DNA of 64,000 nt from Tridacna crocea (Eukaryota; Mollusca; Bivalvia; Cardiida; Cardiidae): positions 14,769,501-14,833,500 of the forward strand of contig OX031060.1 of assembly GCA_943736015.1 (NCBI GenBank). Reading direction: 5' to 3'. Positions 41,001-56,000 of the stretch are shown here, in pieces. The stretch's first letter is position 1. The number at the start of each line of letters is the position of its first letter. The position numbers and the translations under genes were made by a program. Below the pieces are notes generated by a model. That model worked only from the letters and a program-made list of their open reading frames with translations, was not told the origin of the DNA and searched no databases.

Positions 41001-44000
41001 TCATCCTGCTGAAATAACTTAAATGGAATTTTGATAGAAACAACATGAATCTGGTCTCTTTGAAAAGTATTTTTTTGGAGAAAATATCTTCAAAATGGAC
41101 AGTGAAGATCGAAGATCAGGCTGCACATTCTGTGCAGCCAAAGGACAGTCAGTCGCTCTTAGTAGCAAAAGGGTCAAGTCACCGTCTTGACTTGAAAGCG
41201 GATTGCATCACTGTTACTTTCTATTGTTGTCAATTTTTGTAGGAGCATTGCAGAGTGCCCCTGTTCTGTCATATGTGTCCTATGATAAATGTTTTTACGA
41301 CTTTGAATGGCATACAGCGGCAGCTTGTGTTCTTGGTCAGTACAGTGGAACTGATTGTAAAGTGGAAGATGCAGTTGCAGGTTAGTTAGTAATGTACCTT
41401 GTGTTACATATACTTTTTTAGCACATCATATCGCGCAAATTAACCCATTACCACACAATTCCTACTGTTTGGTGACCCTGAGAAAGATGCCTTTAGAAAA
41501 CATTGTGGGAAAAGGAGAAAATGCTGGTAACCAGCATTTTCTCCTTTTCCCACAATGTATTCTAACCTTCCTAAAACAAATTTTGATTTTTCGTTTTTAT
41601 TTCTTTTGTCATCCACAAATGCTTTCAATTTGGTCCAGTCAATAAATTTGTTGTTTGGTAAAGAGTTCAGAAAACCATCACTCTTATCTGGAGCTCTGTG
41701 GATGCATTAATCTTGTATCGATAGGTGAGTGCAACACTATCCTAAGTGCCTGTACACTGGACAGGCACTTAAAATAGTGTTGCACTCACCTATCGGTACG
41801 ATACACAACTGTGGAACAGGGAAAATTGCTGTTGAGTAGGAGTATCTCTCTTTGCCACAATATATGCAGCAAGGGTCTTGATTAAAGGCAAAGGAGATCA
41901 AATGAACAATTACAGCTCAACCTGTATCCCACACACCCTCCCCCCCTCCTACTCAAAATATGCTTACTTATGCCAGATGGTTGTATAGTACAGGTATGAT
42001 TCATTATTGTAATTACCTTCTCTTGGAACTCAGTTTATGCTTTCCTAATACAGATCGTTTGCTTAGTTAAGGTGGCCATTAATGATACACATTTGAAATA
42101 CAAATAGTCATTACTCTCAAGGTTATAACATATCATTAGTTGTAGAAAAAAACTTTTTATTTCAACTGATTTAACTAATTTTCTTTCAGGTTTTAAATTT
42201 GACTTGAGTCCATTGAAGAAGTTGGCTGGTTCCTATTATAATGTGTCAGATAGTGAATCTCATGACTATTTGATCAATGTTTGTGGACCAGTCTCTGGTA
42301 CAAAGTGTGACAGTCTACAAGGGGTGACTGGTACTGGGATTTGCCAGGTCCCAAGTGGAGGGGCTGATGGGTAAGACAGGCCTGTGCTTGTGAATTTTTT
42401 ATCAGATGAATAAGTTCTAGAGAAGGAAGTCTTCAGAAAACATTTAGGGAAAAGGAGAAAATGCTGGTAACCAGCATTTTCTCCTTTTCCCACAAAGTTT
42501 TCTACCCTTCACAAAACAGATTTCAAATTTTCAGTAACTTTTATTTTGTTGTCTGCAAATGCTTTCAATTTGGACAAACCTAGAATTTTGTCGTTTGGTA
42601 ATGACTTAAGAACCAGAAACTTTATACCACTTTTGTTCATGACTCATGGAGATTCTGTATCGTCACATGGATTAAAGTTCAAGGTCACAGGTGAACATAT
42701 TTTGGAAATAAATACCGAAACAATTTGAACAGTGTGATAAAAGAAGAAATTGCTTCTATTCCTATAATGTTTTTTGGCTTTCAAACACCAGCACAAACAG
42801 TTACCATTTATAAGACAAAACTTTTAATGGCATACGGAAGGGGGAGTGTCTTGTAAGGGCACCATCAAAGGACTTTGTGAAATTCCATCTTGAAAACCTA
42901 TTTTTATGACCATTAACACAAAGACACACTGTCACCTCCCAATCAAGTCATGCTAATTAAAAACTTTTACTGACTCAAATAATAATAACTATCCTTAGGA
43001 TCAAGAAATGAAAGTTTTAACACTTTACCAAATGACAGAATTTTAGACTTGACCAAAATGGAAAGCATTTGCAGATGACAAAATAAACATGACTCAAAAA
43101 TTGAAACTTGACTTTAGAAGAGTAGAAAACATTGTGGGAAAAGGAGGAAATGCTGGTTACCAGCATTTTCTTTTTTTCCCACAATGTTTTCAAAAGGCTT
43201 CTTTTTCAGGACCATGAAAACCAGGGATTGTTTGGGAAAGGGTTAAACTCTCTCTTTTATTGTGTTTTATGTGTTATTTTTGCATTAAATGCTATCAAAA
43301 TTGTCTGATTTGCTTTGTTGTTGTTGCAAATTGTTGCCAAGGTTTAATATTTTGTCCTGTGGTTGCAAGTTGAATTTGTTATAACCTCCTTATATTTTTT
43401 ATAGAACTGCATACAGTGCTGGGAAATGGTCCACACAAGTGACATATTTTGATGGAATGATAAATCTTACATACACTGATGGCACCAAATATAATGATGA
43501 TGCTAAAACGCCACGTAAATCTGAAATTGCTTTCCTGTGTGACCCTGATGCTGGTATTGGAACACCGAAGTACCTGGACGAAATAGCCTCTGATCATTAC
43601 TACGGATTTGAATGGAAGACGGCATATGCTTGTCCAACACAGCCAATGGAATGTACTGTTACAGATGTTAAAACAGGACAGGAATACGATTTATCCAAGT
43701 AAGTTGCACACCCTAATCCTATCAAAGAGTATAAACGAGTACTTCAGGTTAATACACACCTATAAACCCCATCTCTCTGTTTGACCTGTAGGCTGCTAAG
43801 CCTGACTCAAGCACCCTATTGTGGACAGTGTAGGTCATGATCAGACTGCACAGAGCATGCAGTCTGATCTTGGATTAACACTGTCCGATGATTAAATGGT
43901 CCCCCCCCCCCCCCAAGAAAAAAAAAAAAAACCTTTAGAATAGCAAATTTGGGTTTTTACTTTTGCCATCTAAGTTTCATTTCACTTGTTTAGAGTTTAG

Positions 44001-47000
44001 AGGAATAAAGTTTAACCCTTTCCCACACAATTCCGACTTTTAACAACCTTGAGAAACAGGACTTTCTAAAACATTCTGGGAAAAAGAGATTTCTCCTTTT
44101 CCCACAATATTTTCTACCCTTTTTCTACATCTTCCACAATTTTAGCTAAGTCTAATTTTGTGTCTACACAATTATGCTTTGGATTTGGATGGGTCTAAAA
44201 GTTTGTTGTGAGGTGAAGGGTTAAGGTTAAAATATGGGACTTCATAAATGACTGAACTAAAAGTTACCCCTTTTTTAAGGGGTCGGGAGCAGTTCAGTGT
44301 CTCTGTTTTTCTGGAGGGAGGGGTACCTTTAATGATGATTTGGGTGGATTTTAAGAGTAGTTTGCTTTGATTTTATAACACTGTTTTCAGTCAAGTGTGT
44401 TGTTTGCTGTACCTGCTAAAGATTGTTTTCCCACTATGTTCTCAAAAGCTGTCTAGTCAAGTTGTCATGTTTGTTATGATATCAGACAGTGCTGTATTTG
44501 AAATGAAAGAAAGTCTTATATTATATTTCATGTGTCTATTTTTAGAAATGTTATGGGTAAAGAAATGTTGTAATTTAAGCTTGGGGGAATTATTTCCCTG
44601 TCAGAGTGAATATTTTCCTCCTGCCAAAAATATGGAACTGCTTTTTTTTAAAATATTGGTTATCTGGTTAATTGACTTGAGATCACTAGTTTTACAAGTG
44701 GCATTCATTGACAAAATAATCAGAGGAAATATATAAATTATTTCATCAGCTTGTAATTAATGTGGGGAAATATTTGCCTAGAAAGGGAAAAGGTCTGTTC
44801 GCGAAAATAACTCGTGCCTTATGGCACTTGTTATTTTCGCATACCTTTCCCTTTTTCGGTGAATATTTCCCAATATTAACCACAAGCTGATGAAATGAAC
44901 TCTATATTTTTATATAAGGCTGTCTATTGGGTCAGACACTGGGAACTGGATGACTGCTGATGCTGGAGATAAGAGAAGGTTCTACTTCAATGTATGTCGA
45001 CCTCTAAACAGAGTCAATGTCAAAGGAGGATGCCTGACGACTGCATCAGCATGTACCACCAAGACATTTGACAATGGAACAGTATGTATAATTGTTGTAT
45101 CTTTTATCTCTATATAGCAGTCAAAGTTTTAGAAATTTCTATATTGAAAACCTTTGCAGATATAGAGGATCATACATGAGTGTTGATGTACTATCATTTT
45201 TATCAAACCATTTGACTAAAACTGTCTTTGAAAGGGTAGTTTTACCACATTTTGAATACAGTTTCCTTATCAAATTCTTTACCAAACTTTCATGTATTTT
45301 GTTGTTCTAAAAGAGGAAGGAATTTAAAACATTGAAGAAAAAGAAGGAAAAGCTAGTATCCATTGTTTTATTCATATTTTTCCTTTCCATTTAGTGATAA
45401 TCACCATCATTTAACCCATTACCAAACAATCCCTACTTTTGACGACCCTAAGAAAGAAGCCTTTAGAAAATATTGTGGGAAAAGGAGAAAATGCTGGTAA
45501 ACCAGCATTTTCTCCTCTTCCCACAATGATTTCTACCCCTCACAAAACAAATTTCAAATTTCCAGTCACAGTTGTCATCTGCAAATGCTTTCGATTTGGA
45601 CAGACCTCAAATTTTGTTGTTTGGTTATGAGTTAAGAAACATGGGATCTATCACTTGCAAATGCTTTCAGTCGAAGCAAATGTATGATTGTGTTGTCTGA
45701 TGAAGTCTGAATTCTGCCAAACCTTAATACTTTAGACTGGTCTGATATAAATGAGCCATGCTCTGTGAAAAGGGGGCTTCAAGCATCTCCTTAGTGCTTC
45801 ACACCACGCAAGTCATTAGGTAATCAGGGATCCACAAATACATTTTATTTAACAACCAATGGAATCACGAGATAGGCTTGATAAGGTACAAAAAATGATC
45901 AACAGTGAAATGTTTTGGCCCAGGTCTGCTTGCACAGGCTGACATGGGGAAATACTTTTGGCAGATGCATTAACTCTTTACCACACGATCCCGACTTTTA
46001 ACGACCCCAAGGAAGTAACCTTTTGAAAACATTGGGGGAAAAGGAGAAAATGCTGGTAAGTAGCATTTTCTCCTTTTCCTACAATGTTTTCTACCCTACC
46101 AAAGACAGAAATCATCATTTGGGTTATATTCAATTTGTGGTCTGCAAATGCTAATTTGGACCAGTCTAAAATTTTGTCGTTTGGTAGAGAGTTAAGCATC
46201 CTTTTCACAGAGCATGGCTCAAGTACATTTTCGGACAGCTACATTGAATATTGTTCCAATGGTAGAATTAATCTTTGAAAGGGAAAGGTGGTGAAGGGGA
46301 AAAATGCTGGTAATTACCATATGCTCCTATTCCAGCACTGTTGTTAAAGGCTTGCCTTGAAAGGGCTCTGAAATATGAATTTGTGTAGTGAAGATTAAAC
46401 CCTTTACTCCATAGATACTCATTTCTAGGCATTGCTTGTAGGAGCCTTTGGAAAGCATTGTACCAAAAGGTGAAATTGCTTGTAACGAGCAATTTCACCT
46501 TTTGTCACAATGTTTTCTACGCTATCAAAAGGTGTCATATACATATAAGAAACGGCTTCATCCTTGCTGTTATTTAGGGTCATTTAGAGATACCATAGAA
46601 ATGCCTTATGGGGTAAAGGGTTAAGGCTCAAATATTTTTCATTGTCTCATTTTCCTTTATCGTAGGAGGTTGTTGAGGTGGCTGACTACGGACATATAAA
46701 ATCTGGTTTAGTTGTTGAAAGTGTGGGAAGGCTGAAACTGATCTATGAAGGACAAACCTGTAACAGCACCTCAAACTATACAACTACGATACATTTTATT
46801 TGCCAAAGTGGATTGGTAGGTACATTGTAATTGTATGAATATATGAGGATGCTTTGGCAAAAAGGTGTTAAATGTATCTTTGTGATGCATTTAACCAAAT
46901 GAGTTATCACATAGTTCCTTATCCATAATACCCATTTCCTTTGACAGCCATAAAAAAATGATGTTAAACACCAAAACTCATTATCCATATTGTGTGAGCT

Positions 47001-50000
47001 TTTGGTAACCATTAAAGCATTTTAGACACTTTTTATACCCCTGCAAAATTAATGTTTTGGGGGGTATACTGGAATCAGCCTGTTGCTTCATGTGTCTGTC
47101 CATGTGTCCGTCAGTCCATGTGTGCGTCTGTCTGTGTGTCCATCTGTGTACAAAATACTAGTAAATTTGTGTTTGGTGTCGCGAACTCCTACAGTTTTCC
47201 TTCAATTGTATTGAAACTTTGCACATCTATTTATCATATAGTGAAGATTTGCAAGATGTATTTTTTCAAATGTCAGCTCTTCCTTGATGAAGAATCATTG
47301 CCCCTCGAACATAACACTTTTTTCTGCCACAGTGCTGGTGGGGGTATTAAGTCACATTCAGTGACAGCTTTAGTTCCACTTGAAATTGTCACCAGAAATC
47401 AAGCGCCCACAGTAGTGCTCTGACACCCAGGGCACTCCTGTAGGGCATGTAGTAAGGAATGCCTGCTTTGTGCAGTGTGAACGAATTTAACCAGTCTGAT
47501 AAAACCCTTTGCCATACAATATTATGTTTCAAGGATGCTGAAGGTGAAGGATCTTGTAAGCATTGTTGGGAAAAATCACCATTACCCACAATGTTTTATG
47601 TTTTATTCAAAAAGTCCCTGTATTTAAGCTTCATTTAATATGTCGTCTGCAAATGCTTTCAATCTAAACAGGTGTAAAGTTTTAACCCTTAGGCTGCTAA
47701 GTACAACTCACTAACCTTTTGCGGACAGTGTAGATCAAGATCAGACTACACAGAACATGCAGTCTGATCTTGGATCTTTACTATCTGATTAGGAGAGTAT
47801 ATTTCCTCAAAATACAACTTTGAATTAGCAAGTTTTTATTTTTTACTATCGAGTCGAAAATTTCATTGTAGTTACTAATATTTAGCATACAGGTTAACCC
47901 TTTCCCAAACGATCCCAGGTTTTTACGGGTTTGGAATAGTAGCCTTTTGAAAACATTGTGGGAAAAGGAGAAAATGCTGGTAACCAGCATTCTCTCCTTT
48001 TCCCACAATGTTTACTACCCTATCATAGATTGAAATCATCTTCTCAGCAAGAGTTGAATTGTCGTCTGCAAATGCTTTCAATTCAGTCCAAAAGTTCGTC
48101 GTTTGGGAAAGGGTTAATAGATGATGAAGTGGAAAGCAACATTGTGTCACCAATGAAATGAAAATGTTCTATACAATTTTATTGTAGATCTCTAGTACAT
48201 ATAGTGGAATGCAGGATGGGCCATGCGCATACTCAATCATCTGGCATACATCAGCAGCATGTCCTCTTACAGAGCTTGCACCCACAGAGAGCTGCACAAT
48301 AAAGGACAATGTGACTGACTATGTGTATAACCTTCAACCCCTGAGGAAGCCAGATGTAGAGGCATATTCTGTGAAAGTAGGAAACTTGGAATACAAGGTA
48401 TGATTTGTTCTGCACTTTTACTTTTTGACTGGTCCAAATTGAGAGCATTAGCAGACGACAAAAATAAATGTGACAAAAGAATTGAAATTTGTTCTAGGAA
48501 GGCAAGGAAACATTGTGGGAAAAGAGAAAATGCATGGTTTAGTGACAGTAGTTTCCAGTGACGTCAGTTTTCATTGAATTTGGGCACTCCACAGGGAATA
48601 TCTATTTCGTCAGTATACTTGATTCGTGAGATCATATAACAGGAAAATTTCACTTAACCCTTTACCAGATGACAAAATTTCAGTCCCGTCCAAATTGAAA
48701 GTATTTGCTGACTATAATTTTAATGTGGCTCAAATGATGTAATGTTTCTTTGATGGGGTAGAAAACTTTGTGGGAAAAGGAGAAAATAATGGTTACCAGC
48801 ATTTTCTGCTTTTCCCACAATATTTTCAAAAGCCATCTTTTTCAGGAGTGTTAAAAGTCGGCATTGTGTGGTAAAGGGTTGATGAACTTTCTAAAGGGTA
48901 AAACTTTTCAGTATAATAAATTTGTTGTACGGTCAGGTGGCAGGGGACTTGGAAACTTTTTCACTGCTGTCTCGAATCATGTCGCCACCTTGCCTTCGGC
49001 TCGGGGCAACATGTTTCACCAAAGCCGTGAACAAGTTTCCAAGTCTCCTGCCACTTGACTGTACAACTCATAAAATGTGCTTATTTTTTTCACATACCAT
49101 GTATTTTTAGCTGAACATCTGTGGGAAGCTAGCAACATCTATCTGTGGTGATGCAAATCAGAATGCCTCTGTTTGTGAGGTGAGAAATGCGACAAAGAGG
49201 AAACTAGCTGAGGACAAGTACCTGTTACAATTCAATGGAGACGGAAGAATGGCTATGACATATGAAGGAATTCGGCTGATCGGTGGTAAGAAAGTTTAAT
49301 TTTTCGTAAAAGTATACTTAAAATATATGAGGCATGCTTAGGCAAAAAGGGGCTTAACTCTTTACCGAACGACAATATTTTAGGGTTGTCCAAATTTGCA
49401 GACGACAAAATAAAAGTGACTGAAAATTTTAAATTTTTTTTGTGAAAGGTAGAAAAAATTGTGGGAAAAGGAGAAAATGCTGGTAACCAGCATTTTCTCC
49501 TTTCCCACAATGTTTTCCAATGGCTTCTTTCTCAGGGTAGTCAAAAGTAGGGATTGCGTGGTAATGGGTTAATGCATATCCTCAATCTATTATACAAAGC
49601 ATGCCATCACATATTTATAGATCCATAATAGCCACTTTTTATTAACAACCGACTAATCTTGAGATAGACTGGTGTTTAGACATGCAGAAAATTAATCCAT
49701 AGCGAAAAGTTTCGGCTTAGGTCACCCTGCATGCTCTGCGCAGCCTGACCTAGGTCTGTACTTCTCACAGATGTGTGAAACCTACTTTTGGTCACTCAAA
49801 TGATAATTTGTTTCATTGAGTAACATAATTGTAAGGTTCCGAAATACTTGAAAATTATGAAGAAGGTTGACTACATGTCCTGTTTTATATCCATTTTTTT
49901 AGGTGATCGTGTCCAAGTTCAAATAGATTTTGAGTGTCAACGAGACATAGAGATTGGGGAGCCTGAGTTTGTGCGCCATGAGGGAGATACATATATTTTC

Positions 50001-53000
50001 CGATTTTTGACTGCTCTTGCCTGTAGACCCATGGAAATGGACTGTTTGGCACAGGATGAAGATGGGAACCAGTACAACTTGGGGCTTCTGACTAGAGCGA
50101 CTGCATGGACTGCGTTGGATATTAGAGACAGAAATACAAAATATTACATTAATGTTTGTAAACCAGTCAACAATGTTACAGGCTGCCCAGGTAGGGTAAC
50201 AGTTATCAGACCAGAATTCACCTTTGTCTCTTTTAGGGAAGTCATTAAAAGTCGGGATTGTGTGGTATAGAGTTAAATCCCATGATGAGACGGGTGAACC
50301 TTTCAAATCGCCACCAGCTAACTACATTTTAGAATTCACCAAATTGAAAGCATTTGCAGAAGACATATCAAATGTGACTTAAATGGCATTGATTTATTTA
50401 TAATAGGATTTAGAAAACATTCTGGGAAAAGGAAAAAATGCTGTTCACCAGCATTTTCTCCTTTTCCTATGGTGTTTTCTAAAGGATTCTTACTTGAGGG
50501 CCTCTAAAGGTCAGGATTGTTCAGTAAAGGGTTAATCCCTTACTCCATAGATACTCATTTATACGCATTGCTTGTAGGAGCCTTTGGAAAACATTGTGAC
50601 AAAAGGTGAAATTGCTTGTGACGAGCAATTTCACCTTTTGGCACAATGTTTTGTATGCTATCAAAAGGTGTCATATACGCATAAGAAACGGCATCATCCT
50701 TGCTGTTATATAGGGTCAATTAGAGATACAATAGAAATGCCTTATGGGGTAAAGGGTTAAATAGCTATTGCATGGTACATGATTCAAAATCAAAACAGGG
50801 TTTTGAGAAGCAATTCTTGAATAACTGATTATCCTTTTTAAACATAATCCAAAGTTTTACAACCCCCATAGTAGAAAGCTGTTGAAAACAGTGTTGGAAA
50901 AGCAGAATACACTGGTAAAAAGCATTTTCTCCTTTTCCCACAATGTTTTCAATCTCATCACTTACAAATTCAATCATTTTGAGTCATAGTTAATTTTGTT
51001 GTCTGCATATGCTTTTAATTATACCCCAGTAAAACGAATGTTTTCGGGGGTATACTGGAATCAGCCTGTCTGTATGTTTGTCCGTCCAAGTGTCTGTCCC
51101 TGTGTCGGTCTGTGTACAAAATGCTAGCAAAAGCCTCTTTCTGTCAAAGCGCTAGCGGGGGTATTAAGTCATATTCAGTGACAGCTCAAGCTTTGTCAGG
51201 CCAAAAAATTTTGTCATTTGACAAAGAGTTATGCTATAAGTTTCTTTGTAGATGAACCAATAGGGGGCTGTCAGTATGCTAGCAATGGAAAATGGTTCAG
51301 CATGGGGTACCTCCAATCTAAACCGATTGCCCGCAGTGATGGATCAGTGACCTTGACATATAGGAATGGGGATATTTGCCATAAAGGTACCGACAAAGAG
51401 TCACACAGAAGTACAAGAATCAACTTTTATTGTTCTCAAGTAGAGGTAAGTACATTTATATAGTATTTAACCATTTATCACACAGTGACGATTTTTGACG
51501 AGCCTGTGGTAGAATCCTTCCTGAAAACATTGTGGGAAAAGGAGAAAATGCTGGTAACCAGCATTTTCTCCTTTTCCCACAATGTTTTCTATCTTATCAA
51601 TAAACAGTTGCACCATATTGAAATTGTCGTCTGCAAATGCTTTGAATTTGAAAAGTGCTAAAATTTTGTCGTTTGGTAAAGAATTAAGTATCATATGATT
51701 TTTTTGCCTTTTTACAAACCAAAGGATGAGGTTAACAGTTAACCTTTTACCACATAGTGACAAATTTTGATGCCCCAAGGAAAGAAGCCTTATGAGAAAG
51801 TTGTGGGAAAAGGAGATAATGCTGGTAATTAGTATTTTATCCTTTTTCCCACTATATTTTCTACTCTATCAAAGAACGATTGCAGGATTTGATCCAGATT
51901 GAGATTGTTGCAACTGCTTTCAATTTGGACAGGACTAGAATCTTGTCGTCTGGTAAAGGATTAAGAATTCAGAGGGTAGCCATGTATGTTTCAGTGCCTT
52001 GGACAGAACATGTAATAGAGACTGTTCTAAAAATAGCTAGGGTGTTTCAGACATAATTTTAGTCATATAGCATCAACCAGTGCACCTGCTCATGTATTTC
52101 TGCAGTTTCCTTAACACCATACTCTTTCCAAGCCACTTGGTGCTATCTCATGTAAATTAATATTGTCAAAAAATGTTCAACGGTGCAGGAAAAATGAATC
52201 ACAAAGTAGTAAGTATTACAGATCTTTGAAAAGACTTTGGCCATGCTTGGTATCTGGATTAATAAATTAATTGATAAAAAGAAATGTGATTTAGACGTTG
52301 AATGCTCCTTTAAGTTGTTGATAAATTTACCCCTTTGACTTCCAGGATTCTGTCTGTCTTTCTGGTTAAGGTGAAAGGAACTTTTATTTTATGAAACAGT
52401 CCTGTCTGAACTATGTTCATCTACAAAACTTACCCATGGTAGCTCAGAAGGAAACACTTAGGATGTAAAGCACAAAATCTAAACCTTCAACCCATTGCCA
52501 GATAGATTGCTTGTTTTAATAACTTATTAGAAGTAAGCTTTAGAAAATATTGTAGAAAAGGGAGAAGGTGCTGGTAACCAGCATTTTCTTCTTTCCCCAC
52601 AATGTTATCTGTCATTTATAAAAAAGTTAAACACACACTCTTAATTTGAACCACATGAGCCAACTTGTTTCAGTGTTACCAACTCGGAAATTTTTATTGA
52701 ATGTGTAAGATTTAAGTCTTACTTAAGACAAATTTTTAAGACAAAGTTTTAGAGATCATTATTTTATTGGTACACTTTGAACCAACTCTGGAAAAGCAGC
52801 CTATGGTTTAGAAAAAATGTTAATTTGTAATGTCAGGAAGGTATGGGTTAGTGTGATGGCCACCATGGTTAATTAAAAACTGACCAAATGCTTGTTACAC
52901 ACCAATTGACCCAATTCATTATCAGCCTTTGTGCATTACTTCATTAGAAAACTTATGTGAAATTTTCATTCCATTTCAGTTTGGACCTGTGTTTGATGCA

Positions 53001-56000
53001 GAAACAGATCTGTGTGAGTACATTTTTAGCTGGAGAACCCCAGCTGCATGTAAACTACAGGTGAGTGCATATTAGTTTGCTTAACCCTTCACCATGCAAT
53101 CCTGGGTTTTAATGACCTCAAAGAAGAAAGCCTTTTTAAACGCATTGTGGGAAAGGGAGAAAATGCTGGTAACCAGCATTTTCTCCTTTTCCCACAATGT
53201 TTTTTTTTTAAATTTGTTAGACAGTTTTCTTCATTTCAGCCACTTTGAAATTGTCATCTAATGCTTCGGATTTGTACAAGTGTATAATATTGTCTTTTGT
53301 TAAAGGGTTATCTTTTTGCCACACAATCCCAAATATTAATGATCCTGAGGAGGAAGGATTTTAAAAACACCATGGAAATAGCAGAAATTGCTGGCAAGCA
53401 GCATCTCTCTTTATCCTATAAATTTTGTCTGTATTAGTGTTCCTACTTAATTTGACTGAGCAATTCTTGAATCTCAGGGTTTGACAGTGTGTTCAATATT
53501 CTCCCCCCCCCCCACCCCCCCATCAGTATAGCTTGATACGACAGTACTTGACAAAAGAATTTTCCACCTTTTGTAGAATATACTGATACAGAAATGATAT
53601 TTATCAATTTTTTTTATTGAAAAAATTATGAAAAAGAAAAAGAAAAAATGCAAGAATGCAAGGGAGTGGAAAAAGGATCATAGAATTTAAGTCCTTACCA
53701 AAGGACAAAATTGTTTGTCAAAATTGACAGGAGTAACAGAAGACAAATTACGTATGCTTTAGTTCATGGAATTTGCCTGTGAAAGGTTGAAAAGATATGG
53801 GAAAAGAAGAATATGCTGACAACCAGCATTTTTCTCCTTCTCACAATATTTTCAAAAGCCTTTCTTTCTTAGGGTTTTTTAAACTCAAGATTGGATTGTT
53901 AACTCTTTGCCAAGTGACAAAATTTTAAACAGGTCTAAAGTGAAAGCACTTGCAGATGACACAATAAACATGACTAAAAAATTGAAATTTGTTTCCAGCA
54001 GGGTAGAAAACATTCTGGGAAAATGAGAAAATGCTGGTTACCAGCATTTTCTCATTTTCCAAAAATATTTTCAAAAGGTGTCTATATCAGGTCGTAAAAA
54101 CCAGGGATTGTTTGGTAAAGGGTTGAATTAATAGGAACTATGCCAAGTAAATGTGAAAAAAATAAATGATATTCTTTTTGCACATAATGAAGGGTTTGAT
54201 GAAGCAACTGTAAACTGTTTATATTTCAGACATTAGAAGGTAAAAATTGCTTGGTGGATGAGCCCCTTTACCATTACGTGTTTGATCTCTCATTTCTGAA
54301 AAAGAGCAACGGAGATTACCATGTCCATGCAGGAGATTTTGATTACATCATCAATGTTTGTGGTCCCCTGCAGGAGCAGAATGGATCATGCGATCTGAGC
54401 ACGGGTGTTGGAGCTTGTCAGATCAAGCCTGGTGATGGAAGTTTTACACCTGTAATTACTGGTAAGTTATATCTGACGCTTGAACTTTAGTGCTTAACTC
54501 ATTACCACACAACAAAATTTAGACAAATCCAAAACGAAAGCATTTGCATACTATAAAATAAAAGTACCTGAAAATTTGAAATTTGTTTCATGAAGGGTAG
54601 AAAACATTGTGGGAAAAGGAGAAAATGCTGGTTACCAGCATTTTCTCATTTTCCCACAATGTTTTCTAAAGCCTTCTTTCTCAGGGGCGTAAAAGTAGGG
54701 ATTGTGTGGTAATGGGTTAACTCTTTACCGCACAATTCCGACTTTTCACGACCCTGAGAAATCTGTTGAAAACATTTGGGAAAAAGAGAAAATGCTTGTA
54801 ACCAGCATTTTCTCCTTTTTCCACAAAGTTTTCTTCCCTTTCAAAGAAAAAAGTGCACCATTTGAGCCACTTCGAAATTGTCGTCTGCAAATGCTTTCAA
54901 TTTGGATTGGTCTAAAATTTTGCTGTGTAGTAAAGAATTGAATTCAGTTGATAGAAACTTGCAGCAGAGAGCTTTGGAAAAATTCAGTGAGGTCTAATAC
55001 ACAAATAGACAGGAAAAATTGTAAAAAAGGTAATTTTTTCCCCTGAAAAAATGCTGTATCAAGGTGTTTTAACACATTACCAAACAACTAAATTTTAGAT
55101 TTGTCCAAATTGAAAGCAGTTGCAGACAACAATTTCAAGCAGACTGAAAATTTTTTTCTATAAGGTAGAAAACATTGCTAGAAAAGAAGAAAACACTGTC
55201 TACTTCAGGAAGTAGTGCGTGAATTGAAGATAAATTTTGGTTATATTGAAAATAATTCTTTATAAAAGTATGGAATATAGAGAAAACTACAACATATTGA
55301 TGGTTTGATTGTTGTTACAGGGAAAGGTAACTCATTGCTAGAGTACTCAGCAGGGGAGTTAACACTGACTTACAAGGACGGTGTGAATGGATGTCAGACA
55401 TTGATCAAGTTTTACTGTGATTATAGTAAAGATGGAAAACAAGGTAACTTTCTTGTAGATAGTCCTATGGTCCAGGCTATCATCAGTCTCATACATGTAC
55501 ATATCTCATTACCAAACGACAATATTTTAGGTTTGTCCAAATCGAAAGCATTTTCAGACAACAAAATAAAAGTAAGTGAAAATTTGAAATTTGTTTTGTG
55601 AAGGGTAGAAAACGTTGTGGGAAAAAGAGAAAATGCTGGTTACCAGCATTTTCTCCTTTTCCCACAATGTTTTCCAAAGGCTTCTTTCTCAGGGTCGTCA
55701 AAAGTAGGGATTGTGTGGTAATGGATTAGGGACAATGGTAAATATACCCTTCCACAATGAAGTGGAGGGAAGGGGGAGTGTGCTAGAATCGGCTTATTTT
55801 TTCATTTGATCTATAAACACAAGTTTTTGTTCTCTGTCTACTCCAGTTTTCAATCGATTTAGGTAAAACAGTTCGAACAAATCTTTTTTGTTATCATAGG
55901 AACTTGTGAATCTGCAATTTTCATTACGATTGTTTGGTTATTGCAGGAGTTACGGCCTTTTGTATAGTGTCTCCTGATTTACTGACAAGGCAATTGATAC

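Noticed and set aside
44395-44736. 113-codon plus-strand frame in the intron between IGF2R exons 13 and 14
   Set aside because: No recognisable motif, AT-rich intron composition, and no splice relationship to flanking exon phases.
46776-47012. Minus-strand 78-codon frame overlapping IGF2R exon 15
   Set aside because: Shadow of the plus-strand exon, whose phases and MRH motif are clear.
50191-50275. Read-through of IGF2R exon 18 into the intron (open to 50270)
   Set aside because: The donor CAG|GTAGGG keeps phase with exon 19, and the extension is a family A right-end fragment.
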